The position numbers were made by a program, and so were the translations under genes. The notes beneath the pieces were generated by a model. The model did no database searches. It had not been told where the DNA came from and saw only the letters and a program-made list of their open reading frames with translations. A stretch of DNA of 64,000 nt from the NCBI RefSeq assembly GCF_910591885.1, contig NW_025963548.1:3091501-3155500 (forward strand). Reading direction: 5' to 3'. This document shows positions 51,886 through 63,697 of the stretch, piece after piece. The DNA comes from Bombus terrestris. Taxonomy: Eukaryota > Arthropoda > Insecta > Hymenoptera > Apidae. How positions within the stretch are numbered: position 1 is the first letter of the stretch; each line of letters starts with the position of its first letter.

Positions 51886-54800
51886 CTGACTAAATTAGGC
51901 AAAAACAGGAAATATATGCAAGGCAATATAAGGTATATGTATAGCGTGGAAATTGTAAACGTAGCTCGCTCGCTCCGCTCGCTCGTATAAATCTAGTCCA
52001 ACCTCACAACCGATCCGACACGTTAGCAAATTAGAAATAAGTCGCCGCCTTCTCGAATAACGAACGCAAGAGGTATTGGTTTTAGGTTAGGCTATAGTTT
52101 TCGAGCGAGCGCAGCGAGCGAGGGTCGCGTAAAGGTTTGTCACAAACCAACGGTTTGGCACATAGGGACATTGAAATATTCGCACCAGCCCGAGGAGCCG
52201 GAAGTCCTTATCGAATTGCGTACTGACGAAAGTTTACAGTTTATCAATAGTTTTACATAAATAGTAATATTTCCACATAGTAGAGTGCAACGTGTGGTCC
52301 GAAATCGCTGACAAAATTAGGCAATAACAGGAAATATATACAAGGTAATATAAGGTATATGTATAGCTTGGAAATTGTAATCGTTGCTCGCTCGCTCCGC
52401 TCGCTCGTAAAAATCTAGTCAAACCTCACAACCGATGCGACACGTTAGCAAATTTGAAATAAGTCGCCTCCTTGTCGAATAACGAACGCAAGAGGGATTG
52501 GTTTTAGGTTAGCCTATGGTGTTCGAGCGAGCGCAGCGAGTGAGGGACGCGTAATTGTGTGTCACAAACCAACGGTTTGGCACATAGGGACATTGAAATA
52601 TTCGCACCAGCCTGAGGAGACGGAAGTCTTTATTGAATTGCATACTGACGAAAGTTTACATTTCATCAATAGTTTTACACAAATAGTAATATTGACACAT
52701 AGTACAGTGCAACGTGTGGTCCGATATCGCTGACTAAATTAGGCAAAAACAGGAAATATATGCAAGGCAATATAAGGTATATGTATAGCGTGGAAATTGT
52801 AAACGTAGCTCGCTCGCTCCGCTCGCTCGTATAAATCTAGTCCAACCTCACAACCGATCCGACACGTTAGCAAATTAGAAATAAGTCGCCGCCTTATCGA
52901 ATAACGAACGCAAGAGGTATTGGTTTTAGGTTAGGCTATAGTTTTCGAGCGAGCGCAGCGAGCGAGGGTCGCGTAAAGGTTTGTCACAAACCAACGGTTT
53001 GGCACATAGGGACATTGAAATATTCGCACCAGCCCGAGGAGCCGGAAGTCCTTATCGAATTGCGTACTGACGAAAGTTTACAGTTTATCAATAGTTTTAC
53101 ATAAATAGTAATATTTCCACATAGTAGAGTGCAACGTGTGGTCCGAAATCGCTGACAAAATTAGGCAATAACAGGAAATATATACAAGGTAATATAAGGT
53201 ATATGTATAGCTTGGAAATTGTAATCGTTGCTCGCTCGCTCCGCTCGCTCGTAAAAATCTAGTCAAACCTCACAACCGATGCGACACGTTAGCAAATTTG
53301 AAATAAGTCGCCTCCTTGTCGAATAACGAACGCAAGAGGGATTGGTTTTAGGTTAGCCTATGGTGTTCGAGCGAGCGCAGCGAGTGAGGGACGCGTAATT
53401 GTGTGTCACAAACCAACGGTTTGGAACATAGGGACATTGAAATATTCGCACCAGCCCGAGGAACCGCAAGTCTTTATCGAATTGCATACTGACAAAAGTT
53501 TACATTTCATCAATAGTTTTACATAAATAGTAATATTTTCACATAGTACAGTGCAGCGTGTGGTCCGATATCGCTGACTAAATTAGGCAAAGCCGGAAAT
53601 ATATGCAAGGCAATATAAGGTATATGTATAGCGTGGAAATTGTAGTCGTAGCTCGCTCGCCCCGCTCGCTCGTATAAATCTAGTCCAACCTCACAACCGA
53701 TCCGACACGTTAGCAAATTTGAAATAAGTTGCCGCCTTATCGAATAACGAACGCAAGAGGTATTGGTTTTAGGTTAGGCTATAGTTTTCGAGCGAGCGCA
53801 GCGAGCGAGGGTCGCGTAAAGGTTTGTCACAAACCAACGGTTTGGAACATAAGGGACATTGAAATATTCGCACCAGCCCGAGGAGCCGGAAGTCCTTATC
53901 GAATTGCGTACTGACGAAAGTTTACAGTTTATCAATAGTGTTACATAAATAGTAATATTTCCACATAGTAGAGTGCAACGTGTGGTCCGAAATCGCTGAC
54001 AAAATTAGGCAATAACAGGAAATATATACAAGGTAATATAAGGTATATGTATAGCTTGGAAATTGTAATCGTTGCTCGCTCGCTCCGCTCGCTCGTAAAA
54101 ATCTAGTCAAACCTCACAACCGATGCGACACGTTAGCAAATTTGAAATAAGTCGCCTCCTTGTCGAATAACGAACGCAAGAGGGATTGGTTTTAGGTTAG
54201 CCTATGGTGTTCGAGCGAGCGCAGCGAGTAAGGGACGCGTAATTGTGTGTCACAAACCAACGGTTTGGAACATAGGGACATTGAAATATTCGCACCAGCC
54301 CGAGGAACCGCAAGTCTTTATCGAATTGCATACTGACAAAAGTTTACATTTCATCAATAGTTTTACATAAATAGTAATATTTTCACATTGTACAGTGCAG
54401 CGTGTGGTCCGATATCGCTGACTAAATTAGGCAAAGCCGGAAATATATGCAAGGCAATATAAGGTATATGTATAGCGTGGAAATTGTAATCGTAGCTCGC
54501 TCGCCCCGCTCGCTCGTATAAATCTAGTCCAACCTCACAACCGATCCGACACGTTAGCAAATTTGAAATAAGTTGCCGCCTTATCGAATAACGAACGCAA
54601 GAGGTATTGGTTTTAGGTTAGGCTATAGTTTTCGAGCGAGCGCAGCGAGCGAGGGTCGCGTAAAGGTTTGTCACAAACCAACGGTTTGGCACATAGGGAC
54701 ATTGAAATATTCGCACCAGCCAGAGGAGCCGGATGTCCTTATCGAATTGCGTACTGACGAAAGTTATAGTTTATCAATAGTTTTACATAAATAGTAATAT

Positions 54801-55259
54801 TTCCACATAGTAGAGTGCAACGTGTGGTCCGAAATCGCTGACAAAATTAGGCAATAACAGGAAATATATACAAGGTAATATAAGGTATATGTGTAGCTTG
54901 GAAATTGTAATCGTTGCTCGCTCGCTCCGCTCGCTCGTAAAAATCTAGTCAAACCTCACAACCGATCCGACACGTTAGCAAATTTGAAATCAGTCGCCTC
55001 CTTGTTGAATAACGAACGCAAGAGGGATTGGTTTTAGGTTAGCCTATGGTGTTCGAGCGAGCGCAGCGAGTGAGGGACGCGTAATTGTGTGTCACAAACC
55101 AACGGTTTGGCACATAGGGACATTGAAATATTCGCACCAGCCTGAGGAGACGGAAGTCTTTATTGAATTGCATACTGACGAAAGTTTACATTTTATCAAT
55201 AGTTTTACACAAATAGTAATATTGACACATAGTACAGTGCAACGTGTGGTCCGATATCG
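51886..55259. repeat. 8-monomer remnant of the 10-mer HOR (3,374 bp)
   Basis: Monomers at 51886, 52308, 52730, 53152, 53574, 53996, 54418 and 54838 follow 47670 onward at 4,216 bp. From 54838 the match steps to 51464 (offset 3,374 bp). It therefore lacks the two extra monomers of copy 1, or copy 1 gained them. Confidence 0.8.
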
Positions 55260-56103
55260 CTGACTAAATTAGGCAAAAACAGGAAATATATGCAAGGCAA
55301 TATAAGGTATATGTATAGCGTGGAAATTGTAAACGTAGCTCGCTCGCTCCGCTCGCTCGTATAAATCTAGTCCAACCTCACAACCGATCCGACACGTTAG
55401 CAAATTAGAAATAAGTCGCCGCCTTATCGAATAACGAACGCAAGAGTTATTGGTTTTAGGTTAGGCTATAGTTTTCGAGCGAGCGCAGCGAGCGAGGGTC
55501 GCGTAAAGGTTTGTCACAAACCAACGGTTTGGCACATAGGGACATTGAAATATTCGCACCAGCCCGAGGAGCCGGAAGTCCTTATCGAATTGCGTACTGA
55601 CGAAAGTTTACAGTTTATCAATAGTTTTACATAAATAGTAATATTTCCACATAGTAGAGTGCAACGTGTGGTCCGAAATCGCTGACAAAATTAGGCAATA
55701 ACAGGAAATATATACAAGGTAATATAAGGTATATGTATAGCTTGGAAATTGTAATCGTTGCTCGCTCGCTCCGCTCGCTCGTAAAAATCTAGTCAAACCT
55801 CACAACCGATGCGACACGTTAGCAAATTTGAAATAAGTCGCCTCCTTGTCGAATAACGAACGCAAGAGGGATTGGTTTTAGGTTAGCCTATGGTGTTCGA
55901 GCGAGCGCAGCGAGTGAGGGACGCGTAATTGTGTGTCACAAACCAACGGTTTGGAACATAGGGACATTGAAATATTCGCACCAGCCCGAGGAACCGCAAG
56001 TCTTTATCGAATTGCATACTGACAAAAGTTTACATTTCATCAATAGTTTTACATAAATAGTAATATTTTCACATAGTACAGTGCAGCGTGTGGTCCGATA
56101 TCG
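55260..56103. repeat. Two linking monomers between HOR blocks
   Basis: Monomers at 55260 (AAACGTAGC class with GAGTTATTGG) and 55682 repeat the pair at 52730 and 53152 at a 2,530-bp offset (6 monomers). GAGTTATTGG is otherwise seen only in the left part of the window (about 3140, 4827, 11577), so here it is probably an independent base change. Confidence 0.7.
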
Positions 56104-58212
56104 CTGACTAAATTAGGCAAAGCCGGAAATATATGCAAGGCAATATAAGGTATATGTATAGCGTGGAAATTGTAGTCGTAGCTCGCTCGCCCCGCTCGCT
56201 CGTATAAATCTAGTCCAACCTCACAACCGATCCGACACGTTAGCAAATTTGAAATAAGTTGCCGCCTTATCGAATAACGAACGCAAGAGGTATTGGTTTT
56301 AGGTTAGGCTATAGTTTTCGAGCGAGCGCAGCGAGCGAGGGTCGCGTAAAGGTTTGTCACAAACCAACGGTTTGGCACATAGGGACATTGAAATATTCGC
56401 ACCAGCCCGAGGAGCCGGATGTCCTTATCGAATTGCGTACTGACGAAAGTTTACAGTTTATCAATTGTTTTACATAAATAGTAATATTTCCACATAGTAG
56501 AGTGCAACGTGTGGTCCGAAATCGCTGACAAAATTAGGCAATAACAGGAAATATATACAAGGTAATATAAGGTATATGTGTAGCTTGGAAATTGTAATCG
56601 TTGCTCGCTCGCTCCGCTCGCTCGTAAAAATCTAGTCAAACCTCACAACCGATCCGACACGTTAGCAAATTTGAAATCAGTCGCCTCCTTGTCGAATAAC
56701 GAACGCAAGAGGGATTGGTTTTAGGTTAGCCTATGGTGTTCGAGCGAGCGCAGCGAGTGAGGGACGCGTAATTGTGTGTCACAAACCAACGGTTTGGAAC
56801 ATAGGGACATTGAAATATTCGCACCAGCCCGAGGAACCGCAAGTCTTTATCGAATTGCATACAGACAAAAGTTTACATTTCGTCAATAGTTTTACATAAA
56901 TAGTAGTATTTTCACATAGTACAGTGCAACGTGTGGTCCGATATCGCTGACTAAATTAGGCAAAAACCGGAAATATATGCAAGGCAATCTAAGGTATATG
57001 TATAGCGTGGAAATTGTAATCGTAGCTCGCTCGCCCCGCTCGCTCGTATAAATCTAGTCCAACCTCACAACCGATCCGACACGTTAGCAAATTTGAAATA
57101 AGTCGCCTCCTTGTCGAATAACGAACGCAAGAGGGATTGGTTTTAGGTTAGCCTATGGTGTTCGAGCGAGCGCAGCGAGTGAGGGACGCGTAATTGTGTG
57201 TCACAAACCAACGGTTTGGAACATAGGGACATTGAAATATTCGCACCAGCCCGAGGAACCGCAAGTCTTTATCGAATTGCATACTGACAAAAGTTTACAT
57301 TTCATCAATAGTTTTACATAAATAGTAGTATTTTCACATAGTACAGTGCAACGTGTGGTCCGATATCGCTGACTAAATTAGGCAAAAACCGGAAATATAT
57401 GCAAGGCAATATAAGGTATATGTATAGCGTGGAAATTGTAATCGTAGCTCGCTCGCCCCGCTCGCTCGTATAAATCTAGTCCAACCTCACAACCGATCCG
57501 ACACGTTAGCAAATTTGAAATAAGTCGCCTCCTTATCGAATAACGAACGCAAGAGGGCTTGGTTTTAGGTTAGGCTATAGTTTTCGAGCGAGCGCAGCGA
57601 GCGAGGGACGCGTAAAGGTGTGTCACAAACCAACGGCTTGCCACATAGGGACATTGAAATATTCGCACCAGCCCGAGGAGCCGGAAGTCCTGATCGCATT
57701 GCGTACTGACGAATGTTTACAGTTTATCAATAGTTTTACATAAATACTAATATTTCCATATAGTACAGTGCAACGTGTGGTCCGAAATCGCTGACAAAAT
57801 TAGGCAATAGCAGGAAATATATGCAAGGCAATATAAGGTATATGTATAGCTTGGAAATTGTAATCGTTGCTCGCTCGCTCCGCTCGCTCGTAAAAATCTA
57901 GTCAAACCTCACAACCGATGCGACACGTTAGCAAATTTGAAATAAGTCGCCTCCTTGTCGAATAACGAACGCAAGAGGGATTGGTTTTAGGTTAGCCTAT
58001 GGTGTTCGAGCGAGCGCAGCGAGTGAGGGACGCGTAATTGTGTGTCACAAACCAACGGTTTGGAACATAGGGACATTGAAATATTCGCACCAGCCCGAGG
58101 AACCGCAAGTCTTTATCGAATTGCATACTGACAAAAGTTTACATTTCATCAATAGTTTTACATAAATAGTAATATTTTCACATAGTACAGTGCAGCGTGT
58201 GGTCCGATATCG
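56104..58212. repeat. 5-monomer HOR, copy 1 (2,109 bp)
   Basis: Monomers at 56104 (beta), 56525, 56947, 57369 and 57791. The next copy starts at 58213 (beta) and 58634. Shared rare markers are CATACAGACAAAAG at 56861 and 58970, and TTTCGTCAATAG just after. The monomer at 56947 joins a CCGG/CCCCG left half to a GCCTATGG right half and has no partner in the second copy. Confidence 0.82.
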
Positions 58213-59477
58213 CTGACTAAATTAGGCAAAGCCGGAAATATATGCAAGGCAATATAAGGTATATGTATAGCGTGGAAATTGTAGTCGTAGCTCGCTCGCC
58301 CCGCTCGCTCGTATAAATCTAGTCCAACCTCACAACCGATCCGACACGTTAGCAAATTTGAAATAAGTTGCCTCCTTATCGAATAACGAACGCAAGAGGT
58401 ATTGGTTTTAGGTTAGGCTATAGTTTTCGAGCGAGCGCAGCGAGCGAGGGTCGCGTAAAGGTTTGTCACAAACCAACGGTTTGGCACATAGGGACATTGA
58501 AATATTCGCACCAGCCCGAGGAGCCGGATGTCCTTATCGAATTGCGTACTGACGAAAGTTTACAGTTTATCAATTGTTTTACATAAATAGTAATATTTCC
58601 ACATAGTAGAGTGCAACGTGTGGTCCGAAATCGCTGACAAAATTAGGCAATAACAGGAAATATATACAAGGTAATATAAGGTATATGTGTAGCTTGGAAA
58701 TTGTAATCGTTGCTCGCTCGCTCCGCTCGCTCGTAAAAATCTAGTCAAACCTCACAACCGATCCGACACGTTAGCAAATTTGAAATCAGTCGCCTCCTTT
58801 TCGAATAACGAACGCAAGAGGGATTGGTTTTAGGTTAGCCTATGGTGTTCGAGCGAGCGCAGCGAGTGAGGGACGCGTAATTGTGTGTCACAAACCAACG
58901 GTTTGGAACATAGGGACATTGAAATATTCGCACCAGCCCGAGGAACCGCAAGTCTTTATCGAATTGCATACAGACAAAAGTTTACATTTCGTCAATAGTT
59001 TTACATAAATAGTAGTATTTTCACATAGTACAGTGCAACGTGTGGTCCGATATCGCTGACTAAATTAGGCAAAAACCGGAAATATATGCAAGGCAATATA
59101 AGGTATATGTATAGCGTGGAAATTGTAATCGTAGCTCGCTCGCCCCGCTCGCTCGTATAAATCTAGTCCAACCTCACAACCGATCCGACACGTTAGCAAA
59201 TTTGAAATAAGTCGCCTCCTTATCGAATAACGAACGCAAGAGGGCTTGGTTTTAGGTTAGGCTACAGTTTTCGAGCGAGCGCAGCGAGCGAGGGACGCGT
59301 AAAGGTGTGTCACAAACCAACGGCTTGCCACATAGGGACATTGAAATATTCGCTCCAGCCCGAGGAGCCGGAAGTCCTGATCGCATTGCGTACTGACGAA
59401 TGTTTACAGTTTATCAATAGTTTTACATAAATACTAATATTTGCATATAGTACAGTGCAACGTGTGGTCCGAAATCG
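58213..59477. repeat. 5-monomer HOR, shortened copy 2 (three monomers)
   Basis: Monomers at 58213, 58634 and 59056. The first two match 56104 and 56525, and the third matches 57369, so the counterpart of 56947 is missing. Local changes include CCTCCTTTTCG near 58794, GGCTACAG near 59260, CGCTCCAGCC near 59352 and TTTGCATATAG near 59440. Confidence 0.8.
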
Positions 59478-61165
59478 CTGACAAAATTAGGCAATAACAG
59501 GAAATATATGCAAGGCAATATAAGGTATATGTATAGCTTGGAAATTGTAATCGTAGCTCGCTCGCTCCGCTCGCTCGTAAAAATCCAGTCCAACCTCACA
59601 ACCGATCCGACACGTTAGCAAATTTGAAATAAGTCGCCGCCTTATCGAATAACGAATGCAAGAGGGATTGGTTTTAGGTTAGGCTATAGTTTTCGAGCGA
59701 GCGCAGCGAGCGAGGGACGCGTAAAGGTGTATCACAAACCAACGGTTTGGCACATAGGGACATTGAAATATTCGCACCAGCCCGAGGAGACGGAAGTCTT
59801 TATTGAATTGCGTACTGACGAAAGTTTACATTTTATCAATAGTTTTACACAAATAGTAATATTTACACATAGTACAGTGCAACGTGTGGTCCGATATCGC
59901 TGACTAAATTAGGCAAAAACAGGAAATATATGCAAGGCAATATAAGGTATATGTATAGCGTGGAAATTGTAAACGTAGCTCGCTCGCTCCGCTCGCTCGT
60001 ATAAATCTAGTCCAACCTCACAACCGATCCGACACGTTAGCAAATTTGAAATAAGTCGCCGCCTTATCGAATAACGAACGCAAGAGGGATTGGTTTTAGG
60101 TTAGCCTATGGTGTTCGAGCGAGCGCAGCGAGTGAGGGACGCGTAATTGTGTGTCACAAACCAACGGTTTGGAACATAGGGACATTGAAATATCTGCACC
60201 AGCCCGAGGAACCGCAAGTCTTTATCGAATTGCATACTGACAAAAGTTTACATTTCATCAATAGTTTTACATAAATAGTAATATTTTCACATAGTACAGT
60301 GCAGCGTGTGGTCCGAAATCGCTGACAAAATTAGGCAATAACAGGAAATATATACAAGGTAATATAAGGTATATGTATAGCTTGGAAATTGTAATCGTTG
60401 CTCGCTCGCTCCGCTCGCTCGTAAAAATCGAGTCAAACCTCACAACCGATCCGACACGTTAGCAAATTTGAAATCAGTCGCCTCCTTGTCGAATAACGAA
60501 CGCAAGAGGGATTGGTTTTAGGTTAGCCTATGGTGTTCGAGCGAGCGCAGCGAGTGAGGGACGCGTAATTGTGTGTCACAAACCAACGGTTTGGAACATA
60601 GGGACATTGAAATATTCGCACCAGCCCGAGGAACCGCAAGTCTTTATCGAATTGCATACTGACAAAAGTTTACATTTCATCAATAGTTTTACATAAATAG
60701 TAGTATTTTCACATAGTACAGTGCAACGTGTGGTCCGATATCGCTGACTAAATTAGGCAAAAACCGGAAATATATGCAAGGCAATATAAGGTATATGTAT
60801 AGCGTGGAAATTGTAATCGTAGCTCGCTCGCCCCGCTCGCTCGTATAAATCTAGTCCAACCTCACAACCGATCCGACACGTTAGCAAATTTGAAATAAGT
60901 CGCCTCCTTATCGAATAACGAACGCAAGAGGGCTTGGTTTTAGGTTAGGCTATAGTTTTCGAGCGAGCGCAGCGAGCGAGGGACGCGTAAAGGTGTGTCA
61001 CAAACCAACGGCTTGCCACATAGGGACATTGAAATATTCGCACCAGCCCGAGGAGCCGGAAGTCCTGATCGCATTGCGTACTGACGAATGTTTACAGTTT
61101 ATCAATAGTTTTACATAAATACTAATATTTCCATATAGTACAGTGCAACGTGTGGTCCGAAATCG
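59478..61165. repeat. 4-monomer HOR, copy 1 (1,688 bp)
   Basis: Monomers at 59478, 59900, 60322 and 60744. The phase marker TAAATACTAATATTT falls just before each unit, at 59428, 61116 and 63226. GTGTATCACAAACC, otherwise GTGTGTCAC, marks the first monomer near 59728. Confidence 0.85.
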
Positions 61166-63275
61166 CTGACAAAATTAGGCAATAGCAGGAAATATATGCA
61201 AGGCAATATAAGGTATATGTATAGCTTGGAAATTGTAATCGTAGCTCGCTCGCTCCGCTCGCTCGTAAAAATCCAGTCCAACCTCACTACCGATCCGACA
61301 CGTTAGCAAATTTGAAATAAGTCGCCGCCTTATCGAATAACGAACGCAAGAGGGATTGGTTTTAGGTTAGGCTATAGTTTTCGAGCGAGCGCAGCGAGCG
61401 AGGGACGCGTAAAGGTGTATCACAAACCAACGGTTTGGCACATAGGGACATTGAAATATTCGCACCAGCCCGAGGAAACGGAAGTCTTTATTGAATTGCG
61501 TACTGACGAAAGTTTACATTTTATCAATAGTTTTACACAAATAGTAATATTTACACATAGTACAGTGCAACGTGTGGTCCGATATCGCTGACTAAATTAG
61601 GCAAAAACAGGAAATATATGCAAGGCAATATAAGGTATATGTATAGCGTGGAAATTGTAAACGTAGCTCGCTCGCTCCGCTCGCTCGTATAAATCCAGTC
61701 CAACCTCACAACCGATCCGACACGTTAGCAAATTTGAAATAAGTCGCCGCCTTATCGAATAACGAACGCAAGAGGGATTGGTTTTAGGTTAGGCTATAGT
61801 TTTCGAGCGAGCGCAGCGAGCGAGGGACGCGTAAAGGTGTATCACAAACCAACGGTTTGGCACATAGGGACATTGAAATATTCGCACCAGCCCGAGGAGA
61901 CGGAAGTCTTTATTGAATTGCGTACTGACGAAAGTTTACATTTTATCAATAGTTTTACACAAATAGTAATATTTACACATAGTACAGTGCAACGTGTGGT
62001 CCGATATCGCTGACTAAATTAGGCAAAAACAGGAAATATATGCAAGGCAATATAAGGTATATGTATAGCGTGGAAATTGTAAACGTAGCTCGCTCGCTCC
62101 GCTCGCTCGTATAAATCTAGTCCAACCTCACAACCGATCCGACACGTTAGCAAATTTGAAATAAGTCGCCGCCTTATCGAATAACGAACGCAAGAGGGAT
62201 TGGTTTTAGGTTAGCCTATGGTGTTCGAGCGAGCGCAGCGAGTGAGGGACGCGTAATTGTGTGTCACAAACCAACGGTTTGGAACATAGGGACATTGAAA
62301 TATCTGCACCAGCCCGAGGAACCGCAAGTCTTTATCGAATTGCATACCGACAAAAGTTTACATTTCATCAATAGTTTTACATAAATAGTAATATTTTCAC
62401 ATAGTACAGTGCAGCGTGTGGTCCGAAATCGCTGACAAAATTAGGCAATAACAGGAAATATATACAAGGTAATATAAGGTATATGTATAGCTTGGAAATT
62501 GTAATCGTTGCCCGCTCGCTCCGCTCGCTCGTAAAAATCGAGTCAAACCTCACAACCGATCCGACACGTTAGCAAATTTGAAATCAGTCGCCTCCTTGTC
62601 GAATAACGAACGCAAGAGGGATTGGTTTTAGGTTAGCCTATGGTGTTCGAGCGAGCGCAGCGAGTGAGGGACGCGTAATTGTGTGTCACAAACCAACGGT
62701 TTGGAACATAGGGACATTGAAATATTCGCACCAGCCCGAGGAACCGCAAGTCTTTATCGAATTGCATACTGACAAAAGATTACATTTCATCAATAGTTTT
62801 ACATAAATAGTAGTATTTTCACATAGTACAGTGCAACGTGTGGTCCGATATCGCTGACTAAATTAGGCAAAAACCGGAAATATATGCAAGGCAATATAAG
62901 GTATATGTATAGCGTGGAAATTGTAATCGTAGCTCGCTCGCCCCGCTCGCTCGTATAAATCTAGTCCAACCTCACAACCGATCCGACACGTTAGCAAATT
63001 TGAAATAAGTCGCCTCCTTATCGAATAACGAACGCAAGAGGGCTTGGTTTTAGGTTAGGCTATAGTTTTCGAGCGAGCGCAGCGAGCGAGGGACGCGTAA
63101 AGGTGTGTCACAAACCAACGGCTTGCCACATAGGGACATTGAAATATTCGCACCAGCCCGAGGAGCCGGAAGTCCTGATCGCATTGCGTACTGACGAATG
63201 TTTACAGTTTATCAATAGTTTTACATAAATACTAATATTTCCATATAGTACAGTGCAACGTGTGGTCCGAAATCG
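61166..63275. repeat. Same HOR expanded to 5 monomers, copy 2 (2,110 bp)
   Basis: Monomers at 61166, 61588, 62010, 62432 and 62854. The GTGTATCAC type occurs twice in a row (near 61416 and 61838) where the previous unit has it once, so one monomer was duplicated. Small changes include CCTCACTACC near 61282, GAGGAAACGG near 61472, GCATACCGACAAAAG near 62342 and TTGCCCGCTCG near 62507. Confidence 0.85.
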
Positions 63276-63697
63276 CTGACAAAATTAGGCAATAACAGGA
63301 AATATATGCAAGGCAATATAAGGTATATGTATAGCTTGGAAATTGTAATCGTAGCTCGCTCGCTCCGCTCGCTCGTAAAAATCCAGTCCAACCTCACAAC
63401 CGATCCGACACGTTAGCAAATTTGAAATAAGTCGCCGCCTTATCGAATAACGAACGCAAGAGGGATTGGTTTTAGGTTAGGCTATAGTTTTCGAGCGAGC
63501 GCAGCGAGCGAGGGACGCGTAAAGGTGTATCACAAACCAACGGTTTGGCACATAGGGACATTGAAATATTCGCACCAGCCCGAGGAGACGGAAGTCTTTA
63601 TTGAATTGCGTACTGACGAAAGTTTACATTTTATCAATAGTTTTACACAAATAGTAATATTTACACATAGTACAGTGCAACGTGTGGTCCGATATCG
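63276..63697. repeat. First monomer of a third terminal HOR unit
   Basis: Matches the unit-opening monomers at 59478 and 61166, including AAAATCCAGTCC after arm 1 and GTGTATCACAAACC after arm 2. The unit continues past the window end. Confidence 0.85.

Noticed and set aside
349..58748. Repeated short open frames (61 to 73 codons) on both strands, some almost identical in protein sequence across 25 copies
   Set aside because: They recur once per monomer, exist only in some classes and break in others by ordinary satellite substitutions. They overlap on opposite strands and lack family resemblance. The protein identity follows from the recent copying of the DNA, not from selection.
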